Assembly (NCBI GenBank): GCA_017405675.1
Contig: JAFRAB010000046.1
Coordinates: 1-49,846, forward strand
Source of the DNA: Erysipelotrichaceae bacterium
GTDB taxonomy: Bacteria; Bacillota_I; Bacilli_A; Erysipelotrichales; Erysipelotrichaceae
DNA: 49,846 nucleotides
Reading direction: 5' to 3'
Positions 1 to 7,879 of this stretch are shown here, in pieces. Positions within the stretch are counted from its first letter, which is position 1. Every line of letters starts with the position of its first letter. A program made the position numbers and the translations under genes. The notes beneath the pieces are model-generated. The model did not search any database and had not been told where the DNA came from. It saw nothing but the letters and a program-made list of their open reading frames with translations.

Positions 1-292
1 AAGCTAAGAGATGTTTTTGCGGAATGGATCGACAATGGACATAATGATTTTTCCGATGAAAACACGATCATCCTGTGTATCAGATTGACAGATGGATTAT
101 TGCTCTCGCATGGTACAAGGTACGTATTTTAGTTGCTGCTTCGAATATGTTGACCTGTTTCTTCGGTTGTAGTCAGTTGAGACGGTATGCTGCTTGTACC
201 ACCAAAAGAAGGATTTCATCTCAGTACCATATGAGCCGAAGGATGACGATTATCTGAAACAGCATAAAACCAACTTCTCAAATGACACATAA
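1..292 (+). pseudogene. probable decayed 3' end of an unidentified gene
   Basis: No intact gene fits this stretch. Frame 1 is open from the window edge to a stop at 130-132 and reads like real coding sequence (FAEWIDNGHNDFSDENTI). A different frame ending at the TAA of 290-292 also reads like a protein C-terminus (VPYEPKDDDYLKQHKTNF). Having plausible protein text in two frames with stops between suggests a gene broken by one or more frameshifts, but the upstream part lies outside the window and I do not recognise the family. The 60-codon frame at 75-257 has an unconvincing composition and no ribosome binding site. It could also be two unrelated short ends. Confidence 0.35.
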
Positions 293-300
293 AACGGAGC

Positions 301-306
301 TATAAT
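301..306 (+). promoter_or_regulatory. -10 hexamer of a probable leaderless promoter
   Basis: TATAAT lies six bases before the ATG at 313, so transcription should start at or next to the A of the start codon. No clear -35 is seen. A GGAG at 296-299 lies too far upstream to act as a ribosome binding site and would be upstream of the predicted transcript. Confidence 0.5.
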
Positions 307-312
307 AAAAGT

Positions 313-1077
313 ATGAATTATTTCGTTGAAGGGATACAGGGAAGCGGAAAGAGCACTCTGGTTCGAAAACTATCTGAAAGATACCCTGATTGTACGACAG
401 TTATGGAAGGGGATTATTCTCCGACAGAATTAGCCTGGTGTGCACGAATGAGCGAGACGCAGTATTTGGAAGTCTTGGAACAATGGAATGATCTGCAGGA
501 TCAGATTCGGAGCAAGTCGCATAAAGAAGATAACTACTGGATCGTCTGTTATACACAGGTTAAGAGCGACAACCGTGATTTTTATCAGCAACTGGAGAAA
601 TATGAGATTTATAACGGAAGGACGGCGTTTGAAGAGTATAAGAATATCGTTCTGACGAGATATCGAAACTGGCATGGAGATGGCAAAATTTTTGAATGCT
701 CTCTGTTTCAGAATGCAGTGGAAGATATGATCCTTTTCAGAGATATGTCAGATGATTCCATCTTTGATTTCTATAAAGAAGTACGATCCGCCCTTAATGG
801 CAAAGAATATGAGATCTACTACATCGAGTCGCCTGATATCGAGAAAAACCTGAATGCTGTCCGAGTGGAACGAGTGGATAAAGACGGGAATGAAATATGG
901 TTTAATATGCTGATGGAATTCTTTATCAATTCACCATATGCAAGGAAGCGCTCTTTGAATAAATACGAAGATCTTTTGATACACCTTCGGCATAGGCAGA
1001 CATTGGAATTGCAGATATGCCGAGAGATATTTGATGAAATGGTTACTGTAATTAAATCCAAAGCATACGATTTGTGA
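313..1077 (+). CDS. P-loop NTPase, nucleoside/nucleotide-kinase-like, unknown substrate
   Basis: 254 aa. The N-terminus carries a Walker A loop (GIQGSGKST, residues 7-15) directly after the first beta strand, as in nucleotide and deoxynucleoside kinases. The rest is acidic and aromatic-rich, with no signal peptide or membrane segment, so it should be cytoplasmic. I see no convincing lid or substrate motif and cannot name the substrate; a small-molecule kinase is likely but not proven. It is the first gene of a closely spaced cluster of small modifying enzymes (acetyltransferases, Nudix, methyltransferases) running to 5506. The start is fixed by the P-loop being only seven residues in. There is no Shine-Dalgarno sequence; a TATAAT sits six bases before the ATG, suggesting a leaderless mRNA. 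Confidence 0.7.
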   Translation: MNYFVEGIQGSGKSTLVRKLSERYPDCTTVMEGDYSPTELAWCARMSETQYLEVLEQWNDLQDQIRSKSHKEDNYWIVCYTQVKSDNRDFYQQLEKYEIYNGRTAFEEYKNIVLTRYRNWHGDGKIFECSLFQNAVEDMILFRDMSDDSIFDFYKEVRSALNGKEYEIYYIESPDIEKNLNAVRVERVDKDGNEIWFNMLMEFFINSPYARKRSLNKYEDLLIHLRHRQTLELQICREIFDEMVTVIKSKAYDL

Positions 1078-1161
1078 TTTGAACCATTACATGTCGATAT
1101 GTTTCATCCACTTGATTTACTTGAGACTATCGTTTTGATGTCGAAATAAAGGAATATGTAT

Positions 1162-1596
1162 ATGGTTAGAAGAGCAAAAACAGAAGATGTGGAAGCACTT
1201 GCCGGTTTGGCAATTCAAATGTGGGCAGATCACGATTTGAGAGATTTAACAGAAGAGTTTCGTAAACTTATATTGAGTGATAAAGCTGCTTGCTTTATAA
1301 AATGTCTTGATAAACAGCCGATAGCTTTTGCACAGTGCCAACTACGATATGATTATGTAGAGGGCACCGACAGTTCACCTGTCGGATATCTGGAAGGCAT
1401 CTTTGTTATCGAAGATTACCGCAAACAAGGCTACGCCGCTGAACTGTTGTCAGAATGCGAGAAATGGGCAAAAGAAAAGGGTTGTACAGAATTTGCCAGC
1501 GATTGTGAGCTCGATAATGCGGACAGTGCCAGATTTCACATGTCTTTGGGATTTGAAGAAGCCAATCGTATTATATGTTTCAGAAAAGATCTGTAA
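1162..1596 (+). CDS. aminoglycoside 6'-N-acetyltransferase-like GNAT
   Basis: 144 aa GNAT-fold enzyme with strong resemblance to the AAC(6')-I family, which transfers acetyl from acetyl-CoA to the 6'-amino group of aminoglycosides. The features used are QCQLRYDYVEGT (58-69), the acetyl-CoA loop in EGIFVIEDYRKQGYA (78-92), FASDCELDN (111-119) and the C-terminal GFEEANRIICF (130-140). Length matches the short AAC(6') enzymes. An ATG at 1156 is in frame, but AAAGG at 1148-1152 is spaced correctly only for the ATG at 1162, so I chose that. Whether it gives clinical resistance cannot be read from sequence; chromosomal relatives may have other natural amine substrates. It lies in a cluster with three other GNAT genes. 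Confidence 0.85.
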   Translation: MVRRAKTEDVEALAGLAIQMWADHDLRDLTEEFRKLILSDKAACFIKCLDKQPIAFAQCQLRYDYVEGTDSSPVGYLEGIFVIEDYRKQGYAAELLSECEKWAKEKGCTEFASDCELDNADSARFHMSLGFEEANRIICFRKDL

Positions 1597-1634
1597 ATCT
1601 GTTCTGCCGAAAAGTATTTGGAAGGGTTTGATTG

Positions 1635-2096
1635 ATGATAGAGTTAGTTATACCAAAACTGGAAGATCTGTGGTTCAGAGAAAAGCTTTTGGCTGATGAA
1701 GAAACCATGTCATATAACCATGCCTGGGGAGGAACAATCTCTTTCCCGGAAGAAAAATGGCAGAACTGGTATGATCGTTGGATTATTAATCACGAGAATA
1801 AAAGATACTACAGATATCTGAAGGATGATAAAGGTTTTGTAGGAGAAATTGCGTGCCACTATGATTCTGAATATGATGGATATGTAGCAGATGTCATAAT
1901 CTTTTCTCAGTTTAGAGGAAGAGGTTATGGCGCTCAGGGATTGGAACTGCTTTGCAGAGCAGCTAAGGAAAACGGGATACAGGTACTGTATGATGATATT
2001 GCGATTGACAATACAGCAATTCATCTTTTCATACAGAAGGGCTTTTATGAAGTCAGCAGAACAGCAGAAAAGATCATTCTGAAAAAAGATCTGTAG
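1635..2096 (+). CDS. GNAT family N-acetyltransferase
   Basis: 153 aa. The acetyl-CoA pyrophosphate-binding loop RGRGYGAQ (94-101) follows a beta strand, and the C-terminal NTAIHLFIQKGFYEV is the usual GNAT motif B. The acceptor substrate is unknown. An in-frame TTG lies just upstream at 1632, but GGAAGGG at 1620-1626 is spaced 8 bases from the ATG at 1635, which is the better start. It lies 38 bases after the AAC(6')-like gene and is probably cotranscribed with it. Nothing is truncated. Confidence 0.8.
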   Translation: MIELVIPKLEDLWFREKLLADEETMSYNHAWGGTISFPEEKWQNWYDRWIINHENKRYYRYLKDDKGFVGEIACHYDSEYDGYVADVIIFSQFRGRGYGAQGLELLCRAAKENGIQVLYDDIAIDNTAIHLFIQKGFYEVSRTAEKIILKKDL

Positions 2097-2149
2097 ATCA
2101 CATTTTGTTGTCCGATTTACATAGAAAGTATATTTTACAGGGAAAACAT

Positions 2150-2665
2150 ATGAGATTATTATTCGAAATGGATAAAAAGGATTATGATCAGTGCACGCAT
2201 GTATTCAGACGCGACTCTGCCAGAAGTATAATTATCAGGGATGGCAGAGTAGCCATGATCCATAGTCTGAAATATGATTACTATAAGTTTCCAGGCGGCG
2301 GTATCAATAAGAATGAGGCTCCTGTTGAAGCAATGATCAGAGAAACCAGGGAAGAAGCCGGGCTGCTAGTTGTACCGGAATCAGTAAAGGAATATGGATA
2401 CGTACACAGGATCCAGAAAAGTGATAAGAATCAATCGCAGTGCTTTGTTCAGGATTACTATTACTATCTCTGTGAAGTAGGAGACGAAAAGGTTCCGCAG
2501 AAATTGGATGGTTATGAGGCAAAAGAATCTTATACTCTGGAATATGTTGAGCCAGATATTGTGATAAAAAAGAACCGTAATGCGGTAAAAAGTCCCTATA
2601 ATCCGCTGATGCTGGAAAGAGAAGCTTTGGTAATTGAAACACTGATTAAAGAAGGTCTGTTATAA
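2150..2665 (+). CDS. Nudix hydrolase
   Basis: 171 aa. The Nudix box spans residues 50-72: glycine, five residues, glutamate 56, seven residues, then RETREEAGL, with the metal-binding glutamates E68 and E69 present. The family cleaves nucleoside diphosphates linked to another moiety; the substrate here is unknown. The frame is open from a TTG at 2105, but CAGGGA at 2138-2143 followed by ATG at 2150 is the only well-placed ribosome binding site. It belongs to the 313-5506 cluster. An 'old nucleotide' cleaning role or a modified nucleotide substrate are both possible. Confidence 0.85.
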   Translation: MRLLFEMDKKDYDQCTHVFRRDSARSIIIRDGRVAMIHSLKYDYYKFPGGGINKNEAPVEAMIRETREEAGLLVVPESVKEYGYVHRIQKSDKNQSQCFVQDYYYYLCEVGDEKVPQKLDGYEAKESYTLEYVEPDIVIKKNRNAVKSPYNPLMLEREALVIETLIKEGLL

Positions 2666-2714
2666 TCGATAACAGGAATAAGTAAGTAAAATTTATTGTA
2701 GTAGGGAGGCAGTT

Positions 2715-3434
2715 ATGAAAAGAATTGATTCAGTTGATAACTTCAGAGTGATCCAGTGGGTCAAACTGAAAGACAGGATAAAAAGAGACAGCGCCAGGGA
2801 ATTTGTCGCTGAAGGTTATCATGTTGTAATGGAAGCCTATAAGGCAGGTTATCTGAAAGAGGTTATCACTACTGAAAACAAGGAGTTCTATGATATTCCT
2901 ACCTATTATGTCAGGGAGGATGTCATGAAGAGAGTTTCTTCATTAGCCACACCTACCAAAATAATCGGCATCTGCAGACAGATGGAACCGGAGGCCTATA
3001 AGGGAAATGTATTATTGCTGGATCAGATACATCATCCCGGGAATCTGGGGACCATAATAAGAAGTGCTGTTGCTTTTAATATAGATACAATCATTTTGAA
3101 CGAGAGTGTTGATATATATAATCAGAAGGTCATTCAGGCCACACAGGGAATGATCTTTCATCTTAATATCGTTAAGGCACCGCTTAATTCTGCAATTCTT
3201 GATCTGAAAAAGAAAGGCTATCAGATAATTGGAACTGATGTCAGAGAAGGAGTAGACCTGGATAATTTCAGAGCTATTAAAAAACATGCGATTCTAATTG
3301 GAAATGAAGGAAATGGACTTGGTGATGATCTGCTGAGCCTGTGCGACGTGAAGGTAAATATCAGGATGAATCCTTTATGTGAATCACTTAATGTCGGTGT
3401 GGCTACAGGAATCATACTGTTCTGCCTTAAGTAA
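2715..3434 (+). CDS. TrmH/SpoU-family RNA 2'-O-methyltransferase
   Basis: 239 aa. The N-terminal 90 residues look like the substrate-binding domain seen in TrmH/RlmB/TsnR relatives (FVAEGYHVVMEA). The SPOUT catalytic domain follows, with motif 1 LDQIHHPGNLGTIIRSA (N110 and R116), motif 2 IGNEGNGL near 195-202 and motif 3 NPLCESLNVGVATG near 217-230, which form the trefoil knot that binds SAM. It should methylate a ribose in rRNA or tRNA; the exact site cannot be told. The TsnR branch of this family confers thiostrepton resistance, which is worth noting beside the AAC(6')-like gene, but housekeeping rRNA methylation is equally likely. Strong ribosome binding site AGGGAGG before the ATG. Confidence 0.85.
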   Translation: MKRIDSVDNFRVIQWVKLKDRIKRDSAREFVAEGYHVVMEAYKAGYLKEVITTENKEFYDIPTYYVREDVMKRVSSLATPTKIIGICRQMEPEAYKGNVLLLDQIHHPGNLGTIIRSAVAFNIDTIILNESVDIYNQKVIQATQGMIFHLNIVKAPLNSAILDLKKKGYQIIGTDVREGVDLDNFRAIKKHAILIGNEGNGLGDDLLSLCDVKVNIRMNPLCESLNVGVATGIILFCLK

Positions 3435-3450
3435 TAAACGGAGATACCTG

Positions 3451-3936
3451 ATGCTTATACGCAAGGCTACAGCAGATGAAATGCTGAAACTGTGGGGCTA
3501 TGATGAAAATACAGCTTCTCCCACAGCGGAATTCTTTTACCGCAATATCAGTTCAGGCAATGCTGTATTCTGGGCTGCTGACAAAGACGGTGAATTGATT
3601 GGCGAACTTTACGCTTTTCTGAATCTGGACGATAAGGATTTTGCCGATGGAAAAGATACTGCTTACTTATGCGCTTTCCGTGTGAAAAAAGGATTCCGCA
3701 GAAAGGGATTAGGAAGCTGTCTGATGGAGTCTGCTTTCGAAGATCTGAAAGAAAAAGGATTCAAACGTGTTACCATTGGTGTAAACAGTGATGAACCTCT
3801 GAACATAAAACTGTATACACGCCTGGGATTCGGGGAAAAGGTTAAGGACTGCTATTATGATCCATGCGGATTAGACGAAAGCGGTAATCCCGAATATGAT
3901 GAAAAAGGCTGGTGGCTGCTGTCAAAAGTTCTGTAA
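3451..3936 (+). CDS. GNAT family N-acetyltransferase
   Basis: 161 aa. GNAT core with the acetyl-CoA loop RRKGLGS (83-89) and the C-terminal motif YTRLGFGEKV. The acceptor is unknown. A longer frame from 3379 overlaps the methyltransferase gene, but CGGAGA at 3439-3444 is six bases from the ATG at 3451, and the protein then starts with a typical GNAT first strand (MLIRKAT). It lies 16 bases after the methyltransferase, consistent with one transcript. Confidence 0.82.
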   Translation: MLIRKATADEMLKLWGYDENTASPTAEFFYRNISSGNAVFWAADKDGELIGELYAFLNLDDKDFADGKDTAYLCAFRVKKGFRRKGLGSCLMESAFEDLKEKGFKRVTIGVNSDEPLNIKLYTRLGFGEKVKDCYYDPCGLDESGNPEYDEKGWWLLSKVL

Positions 3937-3958
3937 TAGATCTGAAAGGGATGATCAT

Positions 3959-4744
3959 ATGAATGAAGTAAACAAGACTTTATATATACCTCTATATGGG
4001 AAATCATATGTCAGCAAACTGAATATGATTCTTAAGGATCCCATGGCTGAAAAGATCTGGGCTGAAGAATCATTCCCTCTTAAAAGAAAGTCAAAATCAA
4101 AATGGCTGACATATAACATGGCTATGAGAGCCCGTGTTTTTGATGACTGGACTGATGCAATGCTGGCTGAAAACAAAGAAGCCGTTGTTATCCATATCGG
4201 GTGCGGTCTGGACAGCAGATATCTAAGAGTTAAGCGGAAATATGAAAAATGGGCAGACTGCGATCTGCCGGAAGTAATTTCTGTACGCGAAAAGTATTTT
4301 ACAAAGTCAGATACATATGAAATGATCTCTGTGGATGCTACTGATCCTGAACAGATCAGCAAACTTCCTGATGGTGATACTGCCATAGTAATATTGGAAG
4401 GGTTGTGCATGTATCTGACCAATGAGCAGGTTCATGGATTATTACAGGCTCTTAAGGACAAATATGCTTCCTTACACATTCTTATGGATGTCTATACTGA
4501 ATTTGGAGCCAGAGCCTCCAAAATAAAGAATCCGATCAGCGAAGTAGGTGTTACAGAAGTCTATGGCATTGATAATATTGAAGACATCATTGGAAATCTT
4601 GATATCAGACTGAAGTCAGAACATTCCTTTACACCGGAAAATCTGATAAAAGAACTCCCGGAATCAGACCAGAGAGTATTCAGACTGTTATATACAGGCA
4701 GTTTATATGGTAAGATTTACCGCCTGTTTGAACTCGAAGCATAA
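3959..4744 (+). CDS. SAM-dependent methyltransferase, leucine carboxyl methyltransferase-like
   Basis: 261 aa. The SAM-binding loop HIGCGLDSR lies at 79-87, preceded by TYNMAMRARVFDDW, which resembles the leucine carboxyl methyltransferase / polyketide O-methyltransferase (TcmP) superfamily. ADCDLPEV (99-106) carries the acidic residue at the end of strand 2, and LEGLCMYL matches the motif IV region. In bacteria these enzymes methylate carboxyl or hydroxyl groups of small molecules; no substrate can be inferred. The start at 3959 has an upstream AAAGGGATGA; an earlier ATG at 3896 lies inside the previous gene. Its place among acetyltransferases suggests small-molecule modification. Confidence 0.8.
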   Translation: MNEVNKTLYIPLYGKSYVSKLNMILKDPMAEKIWAEESFPLKRKSKSKWLTYNMAMRARVFDDWTDAMLAENKEAVVIHIGCGLDSRYLRVKRKYEKWADCDLPEVISVREKYFTKSDTYEMISVDATDPEQISKLPDGDTAIVILEGLCMYLTNEQVHGLLQALKDKYASLHILMDVYTEFGARASKIKNPISEVGVTEVYGIDNIEDIIGNLDIRLKSEHSFTPENLIKELPESDQRVFRLLYTGSLYGKIYRLFELEA

Positions 4745-4759
4745 AAAATGGGGTATAGC

Positions 4760-5506
4760 ATGGAATACATTAGAGTAACAAAAGATAATCTGGAAAATGA
4801 GCATATCTGCTGTGCGATTTCCAGTAATAAGGATGTTCAGGTTGCATCGAAGAAATCCTGGCTGAAGGAACGTTTTGATGATGGTCTGGTGTTCCTGAAA
4901 AGTGTTGAAAGAGGAAAGTGCTTTATTGAATATATACCAGCAGAGAATGCATGGAATCCAATAATTGCTGAAGGGTATATGTACATAGACTGTCTGTGGG
5001 TATCTGGATCTTTTAAAGGTCATGGGTATTCTACAGATCTTCTGAATGAATGTATCCGTGACTGTAAGGAAAAAGGGAAGAAAGGTCTTTGCATACTTTC
5101 ATCAGCTAAGAAAAAGCCGTTTCTTGCTGATCCGAAGTTTCTGATGCATAAAGGTTTTGAAGTATGTGACGAAGCAGATAACGGCATTCAGCTGTGGTAT
5201 CTGCCGTTTGAAAAAGATACAGAAAAACCGCAGTTTAAAGAGTGTGCCAGACATCCTCATGTTGAGGAAAATGGCTATGTTCTTTATTACACCAGTCAGT
5301 GTCCATTCAACGCCAGATATGTTCCTGTTCTGGAAGAGGTAGCTGCCAGAGAAAACATCTGTTTTAAGGCAATTCATCTGACCAGCAGGGAAGAAGCTCA
5401 GAATGCACCGACACCTGTTACAACGTATGCTCTGTTTCACGATGGTGTTTATCAGACAAATGAACAGATGAATGACAGAAAATTCCTTAAACTAGTTGGA
5501 AAATAA
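4760..5506 (+). CDS. two-domain protein: GNAT plus YoaP-like domain
   Basis: 248 aa. The first ~150 residues are a GNAT domain with the acetyl-CoA loop in SGSFKGHGYS (82-91). The second half, from about residue 160, has a thioredoxin-like start (YYTSQCPFNARYVP, C181) and continues into the YoaP-like C-terminal domain (TPVTTYALFHDG). This architecture is conserved as a unit in Bacillota proteins of unknown function. An in-frame ATG also occurs at 4748; I prefer 4760 because the family starts MEYIRVTK and a GGGGTA precedes it. It is the last gene of the cluster and is followed directly by a terminator. The lone cysteine may serve a thioester or redox step, but that is inference. Confidence 0.8.
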   Translation: MEYIRVTKDNLENEHICCAISSNKDVQVASKKSWLKERFDDGLVFLKSVERGKCFIEYIPAENAWNPIIAEGYMYIDCLWVSGSFKGHGYSTDLLNECIRDCKEKGKKGLCILSSAKKKPFLADPKFLMHKGFEVCDEADNGIQLWYLPFEKDTEKPQFKECARHPHVEENGYVLYYTSQCPFNARYVPVLEEVAARENICFKAIHLTSREEAQNAPTPVTTYALFHDGVYQTNEQMNDRKFLKLVGK

Positions 5507-5510
5507 TAAA

Positions 5511-5537
5511 ACAGTCTCATTACTGAGACTGTTTTTT
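5511..5537. terminator. bidirectional intrinsic terminator
   Basis: ACAGTCTCA and TGAGACTGT pair perfectly around a four-base loop and are followed by six T on the + strand. It lies between the convergent GNAT-YoaP and ROK genes. Confidence 0.9.
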
Positions 5538-5547
5538 GATTGTCATT

Positions 5548-6447
5548 TTAATTCATTCTTTTCATGTAGGCAATGAATGCTCCAAGAAGATTGGCATCGT
5601 TACTGAAGGTAGCCGGTACTATTTCTACTGACACGTTTTCAATTATCTTAGGCATCGGATGAATTGAGAGGAGCTCTTTGAATTTGGCGTTTATTCTTTC
5701 CGTTACAACCGGCTGACGGCTTATGCCGCCGCCTATTGCCACTTTCTCAATGTCAAGCAGCCAGTAAAGATTATAAATCTGATGGGCAATGTTTCTGGCC
5801 AATATATCAAGAGCCTTGTTTGCGACATCATCTTCAGGCAAACGCCTGAAAAATTCGCGGCCGTCAATTTCTTCGTCGGTTCCTTTCAGTTTCTTATATG
5901 TTTTCAGTAACCCGGTTGTTGAACAGGCATTGCCGACAAACCCGTCAAAGTTATCAAACATGTTTGGGTCATCATTAATGAAACTGAATTCTCCGGCTTT
6001 GGAATTAATACCGCGTATGATCTCCTTATTGACTATTATGCCGCCGCCGACACCTGTCCCGATTATGAAAACCGTAGCGTTTGTGCAGCCCTGCAGTGAT
6101 CCTGCCGAAAATTCAGCAAGTGCTGCAGCCTTACCGTCATTTTCCAGTACAACAGGACATCCGCATTTTTCAGCCAGCTGAGGTCCTACCGGTCTTTTCC
6201 AGTTATAGCGTAAGGCACCGCTTCCCAATACCACACCGTTTTCGATGTCAATGATGCCTGGCAGTGACATGGCAATTCCTTCGGTTTCAGCAGCATGTGG
6301 TTCATATATGGTGTAGATCACATCTGAAAAATGTTCAAATGTATCGTGCGGGGTAGGGACAAAGCCTTTTTCATAGATATGGTATTTTTCATCCATTAAG
6401 GCATATTTGATTTCTGTTCCGCCAACGTCAAAAGTCATCAGTTTCAT
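5548..6447 (-). CDS. ROK-family sugar kinase without the usual zinc motif
   Basis: 299 aa, the normal length of ROK kinases. The phosphate-binding motif DVGGTEIKYA (7-16), the catalytic aspartate in LENDGKAA (D104) and the glycine-rich loop GTGVGGG (130-136) are present, so it should phosphorylate a hexose or derivative with ATP. The usual H-x-G-E-x-G-H plus CxCGxxGC zinc site is absent; the equivalent stretch reads SKAGEFSF and has no paired cysteines. Some Bacillota ROK kinases (for example the beta-glucoside kinase type) also lack it. It is divergent from the upstream cluster and next to fucO and malQ. AAAGGA precedes the ATG. Substrate uncertain. Confidence 0.85.
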   Translation of the reverse strand: MKLMTFDVGGTEIKYALMDEKYHIYEKGFVPTPHDTFEHFSDVIYTIYEPHAAETEGIAMSLPGIIDIENGVVLGSGALRYNWKRPVGPQLAEKCGCPVVLENDGKAAALAEFSAGSLQGCTNATVFIIGTGVGGGIIVNKEIIRGINSKAGEFSFINDDPNMFDNFDGFVGNACSTTGLLKTYKKLKGTDEEIDGREFFRRLPEDDVANKALDILARNIAHQIYNLYWLLDIEKVAIGGGISRQPVVTERINAKFKELLSIHPMPKIIENVSVEIVPATFSNDANLLGAFIAYMKRMN

Positions 6448-6505
6448 ATTATCAATTCCTTTTTCTTATTCAACCATATTATATCAGTACATATATCTTT
6501 GGAAA

Positions 6506-6532
6506 ATAAAAAAAGACCGTGATATCACGGCC
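6506..6532 (-). terminator. intrinsic terminator for the fucO-like gene
   Basis: On the minus strand GGCCGTGATATCACGGTC is a near-perfect dyad followed by a run of seven T. It lies just after the stop codon of the dehydrogenase and upstream of the ROK kinase, so the two genes probably have separate transcripts. Confidence 0.85.
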
Positions 6533-6538
6533 TTCTGA

Positions 6539-7690
6539 TTACTTCATCAAAGACAGGAACATTTCCTTGATATCTTCAACTGTAACTGGTCTAGGGTTAC
6601 CAGGAGTGCAGGCATCCTTTAGAGCATCAGCTGAAAGGGCATCAACATCTTCCATAGGTATAACATTCTTTAATGACATTTCAATACCTACGTCTTCACC
6701 GAGTTTCTTAACTGCTGCTACAGCTGCTTTTCTGGCTTCTTCCAGAGGCATTATATATGCACCTTCAACACCGAAGGCATCAGCGATGTCTCTGTACTTT
6801 TCACCGGTAACCGGAGCATTGTATTCCATTACGGTAGGAAGCAGAGTGGCGCAGGCCTTACCATGAGGCATGTTATAGTATGCACTTAAGGTATGAGCCA
6901 TTGAATGGTCAACACCTAAGCCAACGTTTGAGAAGCCCATGCCGGCTACATACTGTGCCAGAGCCATAGCCTTACGTCCTTCAGAATCATTCTTTACAGC
7001 ATCTCTTAGGTTTTTGGCAATCATGCGGATGGCTGTGATATGGAACATGTCTGACAGTTCCCAGGCACCGCCTGTGATATATCCTTCGATAGCATGTGTC
7101 AGAGCATCCATACCGGTTGCGGCTGTTAAGCCGGCAGGCATTGATGACATCATGTCAGGATCGACAAATGCTACTACCGGAATATCATGAACGTCAACGC
7201 AGACGAATTTTCTCTTTTTTTCAACGTCTGTGATAACGTAGTTGATCGTAACTTCAGCAGCTGTACCAGCTGTAGTTGGTACTGCGAAGATTGGAGTGCA
7301 AGGTTTCTTTGTAGGGGCAACGCCTTCCAGAGAACGTACATCTGCAAACTCAGGGTTTGTGTTGATGATACCGATTGCCTTGGATGTATCCATGGCAGAA
7401 CCGCCTCCAACAGCGATGATCACATCTGCACCTGATTCAGCGAAAGCCTTAACACCGGTCTGTACATTTTCTATTGTTGGGTTAGGCTGAATATTTGAAT
7501 AAATAACATAAGGAATTTCAGCTTCATCCAGTAAATCAGTTACTTTCCGGGTTACACCGAACTGCAGTAATCCTGGGTCTGAAGCCAGGAATGCTTTTTT
7601 GAAACCACGTGCTTTGAATTCGGTAACTATTTCCTTAATAGCACCGGCACCATGGTATGAAGTTTCGTTTAAGACAAATCTGTTAGCCAT
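6539..7690 (-). CDS. fucO: iron-containing alcohol dehydrogenase, lactaldehyde reductase type
   Basis: 383 aa, the family's usual length. The sequence follows E. coli FucO closely (NPEFADVRSLEG, PTTAGTAAEVTINYVITD, GMDALTHAIEGYIT). FucO reduces L-lactaldehyde to 1,2-propanediol with NADH in fucose and rhamnose fermentation. The NAD-binding GGGSAMDTSK (95-104) is present, and the four iron ligands align to D195, H199, H262 and H276. The second family signature is slightly altered: DHSMAHTLS instead of the usual VHGMAHPLG. No fucose genes are nearby, so a broader aldehyde or 1,2-propanediol role is possible. Ribosome binding site AGGAGGA. The upstream region is shared with divergent malQ. Confidence 0.88.
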   Translation of the reverse strand: MANRFVLNETSYHGAGAIKEIVTEFKARGFKKAFLASDPGLLQFGVTRKVTDLLDEAEIPYVIYSNIQPNPTIENVQTGVKAFAESGADVIIAVGGGSAMDTSKAIGIINTNPEFADVRSLEGVAPTKKPCTPIFAVPTTAGTAAEVTINYVITDVEKKRKFVCVDVHDIPVVAFVDPDMMSSMPAGLTAATGMDALTHAIEGYITGGAWELSDMFHITAIRMIAKNLRDAVKNDSEGRKAMALAQYVAGMGFSNVGLGVDHSMAHTLSAYYNMPHGKACATLLPTVMEYNAPVTGEKYRDIADAFGVEGAYIMPLEEARKAAVAAVKKLGEDVGIEMSLKNVIPMEDVDALSADALKDACTPGNPRPVTVEDIKEMFLSLMK

Positions 7691-7811
7691 ATTTTCCTCC
7701 TGTATTGCTACAAATATATTTTACATCATTTATTCTTTTAACTGTCTCAGCATAATTGTGAAAAAGCTGGAAAAACTGTCAACATATCCTGAAGAAATGG
7801 GGAGGCCTGTA

Positions 7812-7840
7812 TTTACAAGGATAACGTTTTCCTTTAAAAT
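7812..7840 (+). promoter_or_regulatory. malQ-lacI promoter with LacI-family operator in the spacer
   Basis: TTTACA (7812-7817), a 17-base spacer and TAAAAT (7835-7840) form a good sigmaA promoter. The spacer is almost exactly filled by AAGGATAACGTTTTCCTT (7817-7834), an 18-bp palindrome with one mismatched pair, centred on CG as LacI-family operators are. The LacI-family gene at 9283 in the same operon is the obvious candidate to bind it, giving autoregulation. A partial match to the CcpA cre consensus is an alternative reading. Confidence 0.75.
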
Positions 7841-7879
7841 TTAATTAAAGAGACAGACAAATAAAATGGAGATGATTTA

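Noticed and set aside
75..257. A 60-codon gene
   Set aside because: No ribosome binding site, arginine- and cysteine-rich random-looking sequence, and better protein text in the other frames.
6519..7490. Several + strand frames opposite the dehydrogenase gene
   Set aside because: Shadows of a strongly conserved gene; translations are alanine/serine-rich and resemble no family.
7817..7834. CcpA cre site at malQ
   Set aside because: It matches the cre consensus only partly, and its symmetric AAGGA arms and the LacI-type gene in the same operon fit a dedicated operator better.
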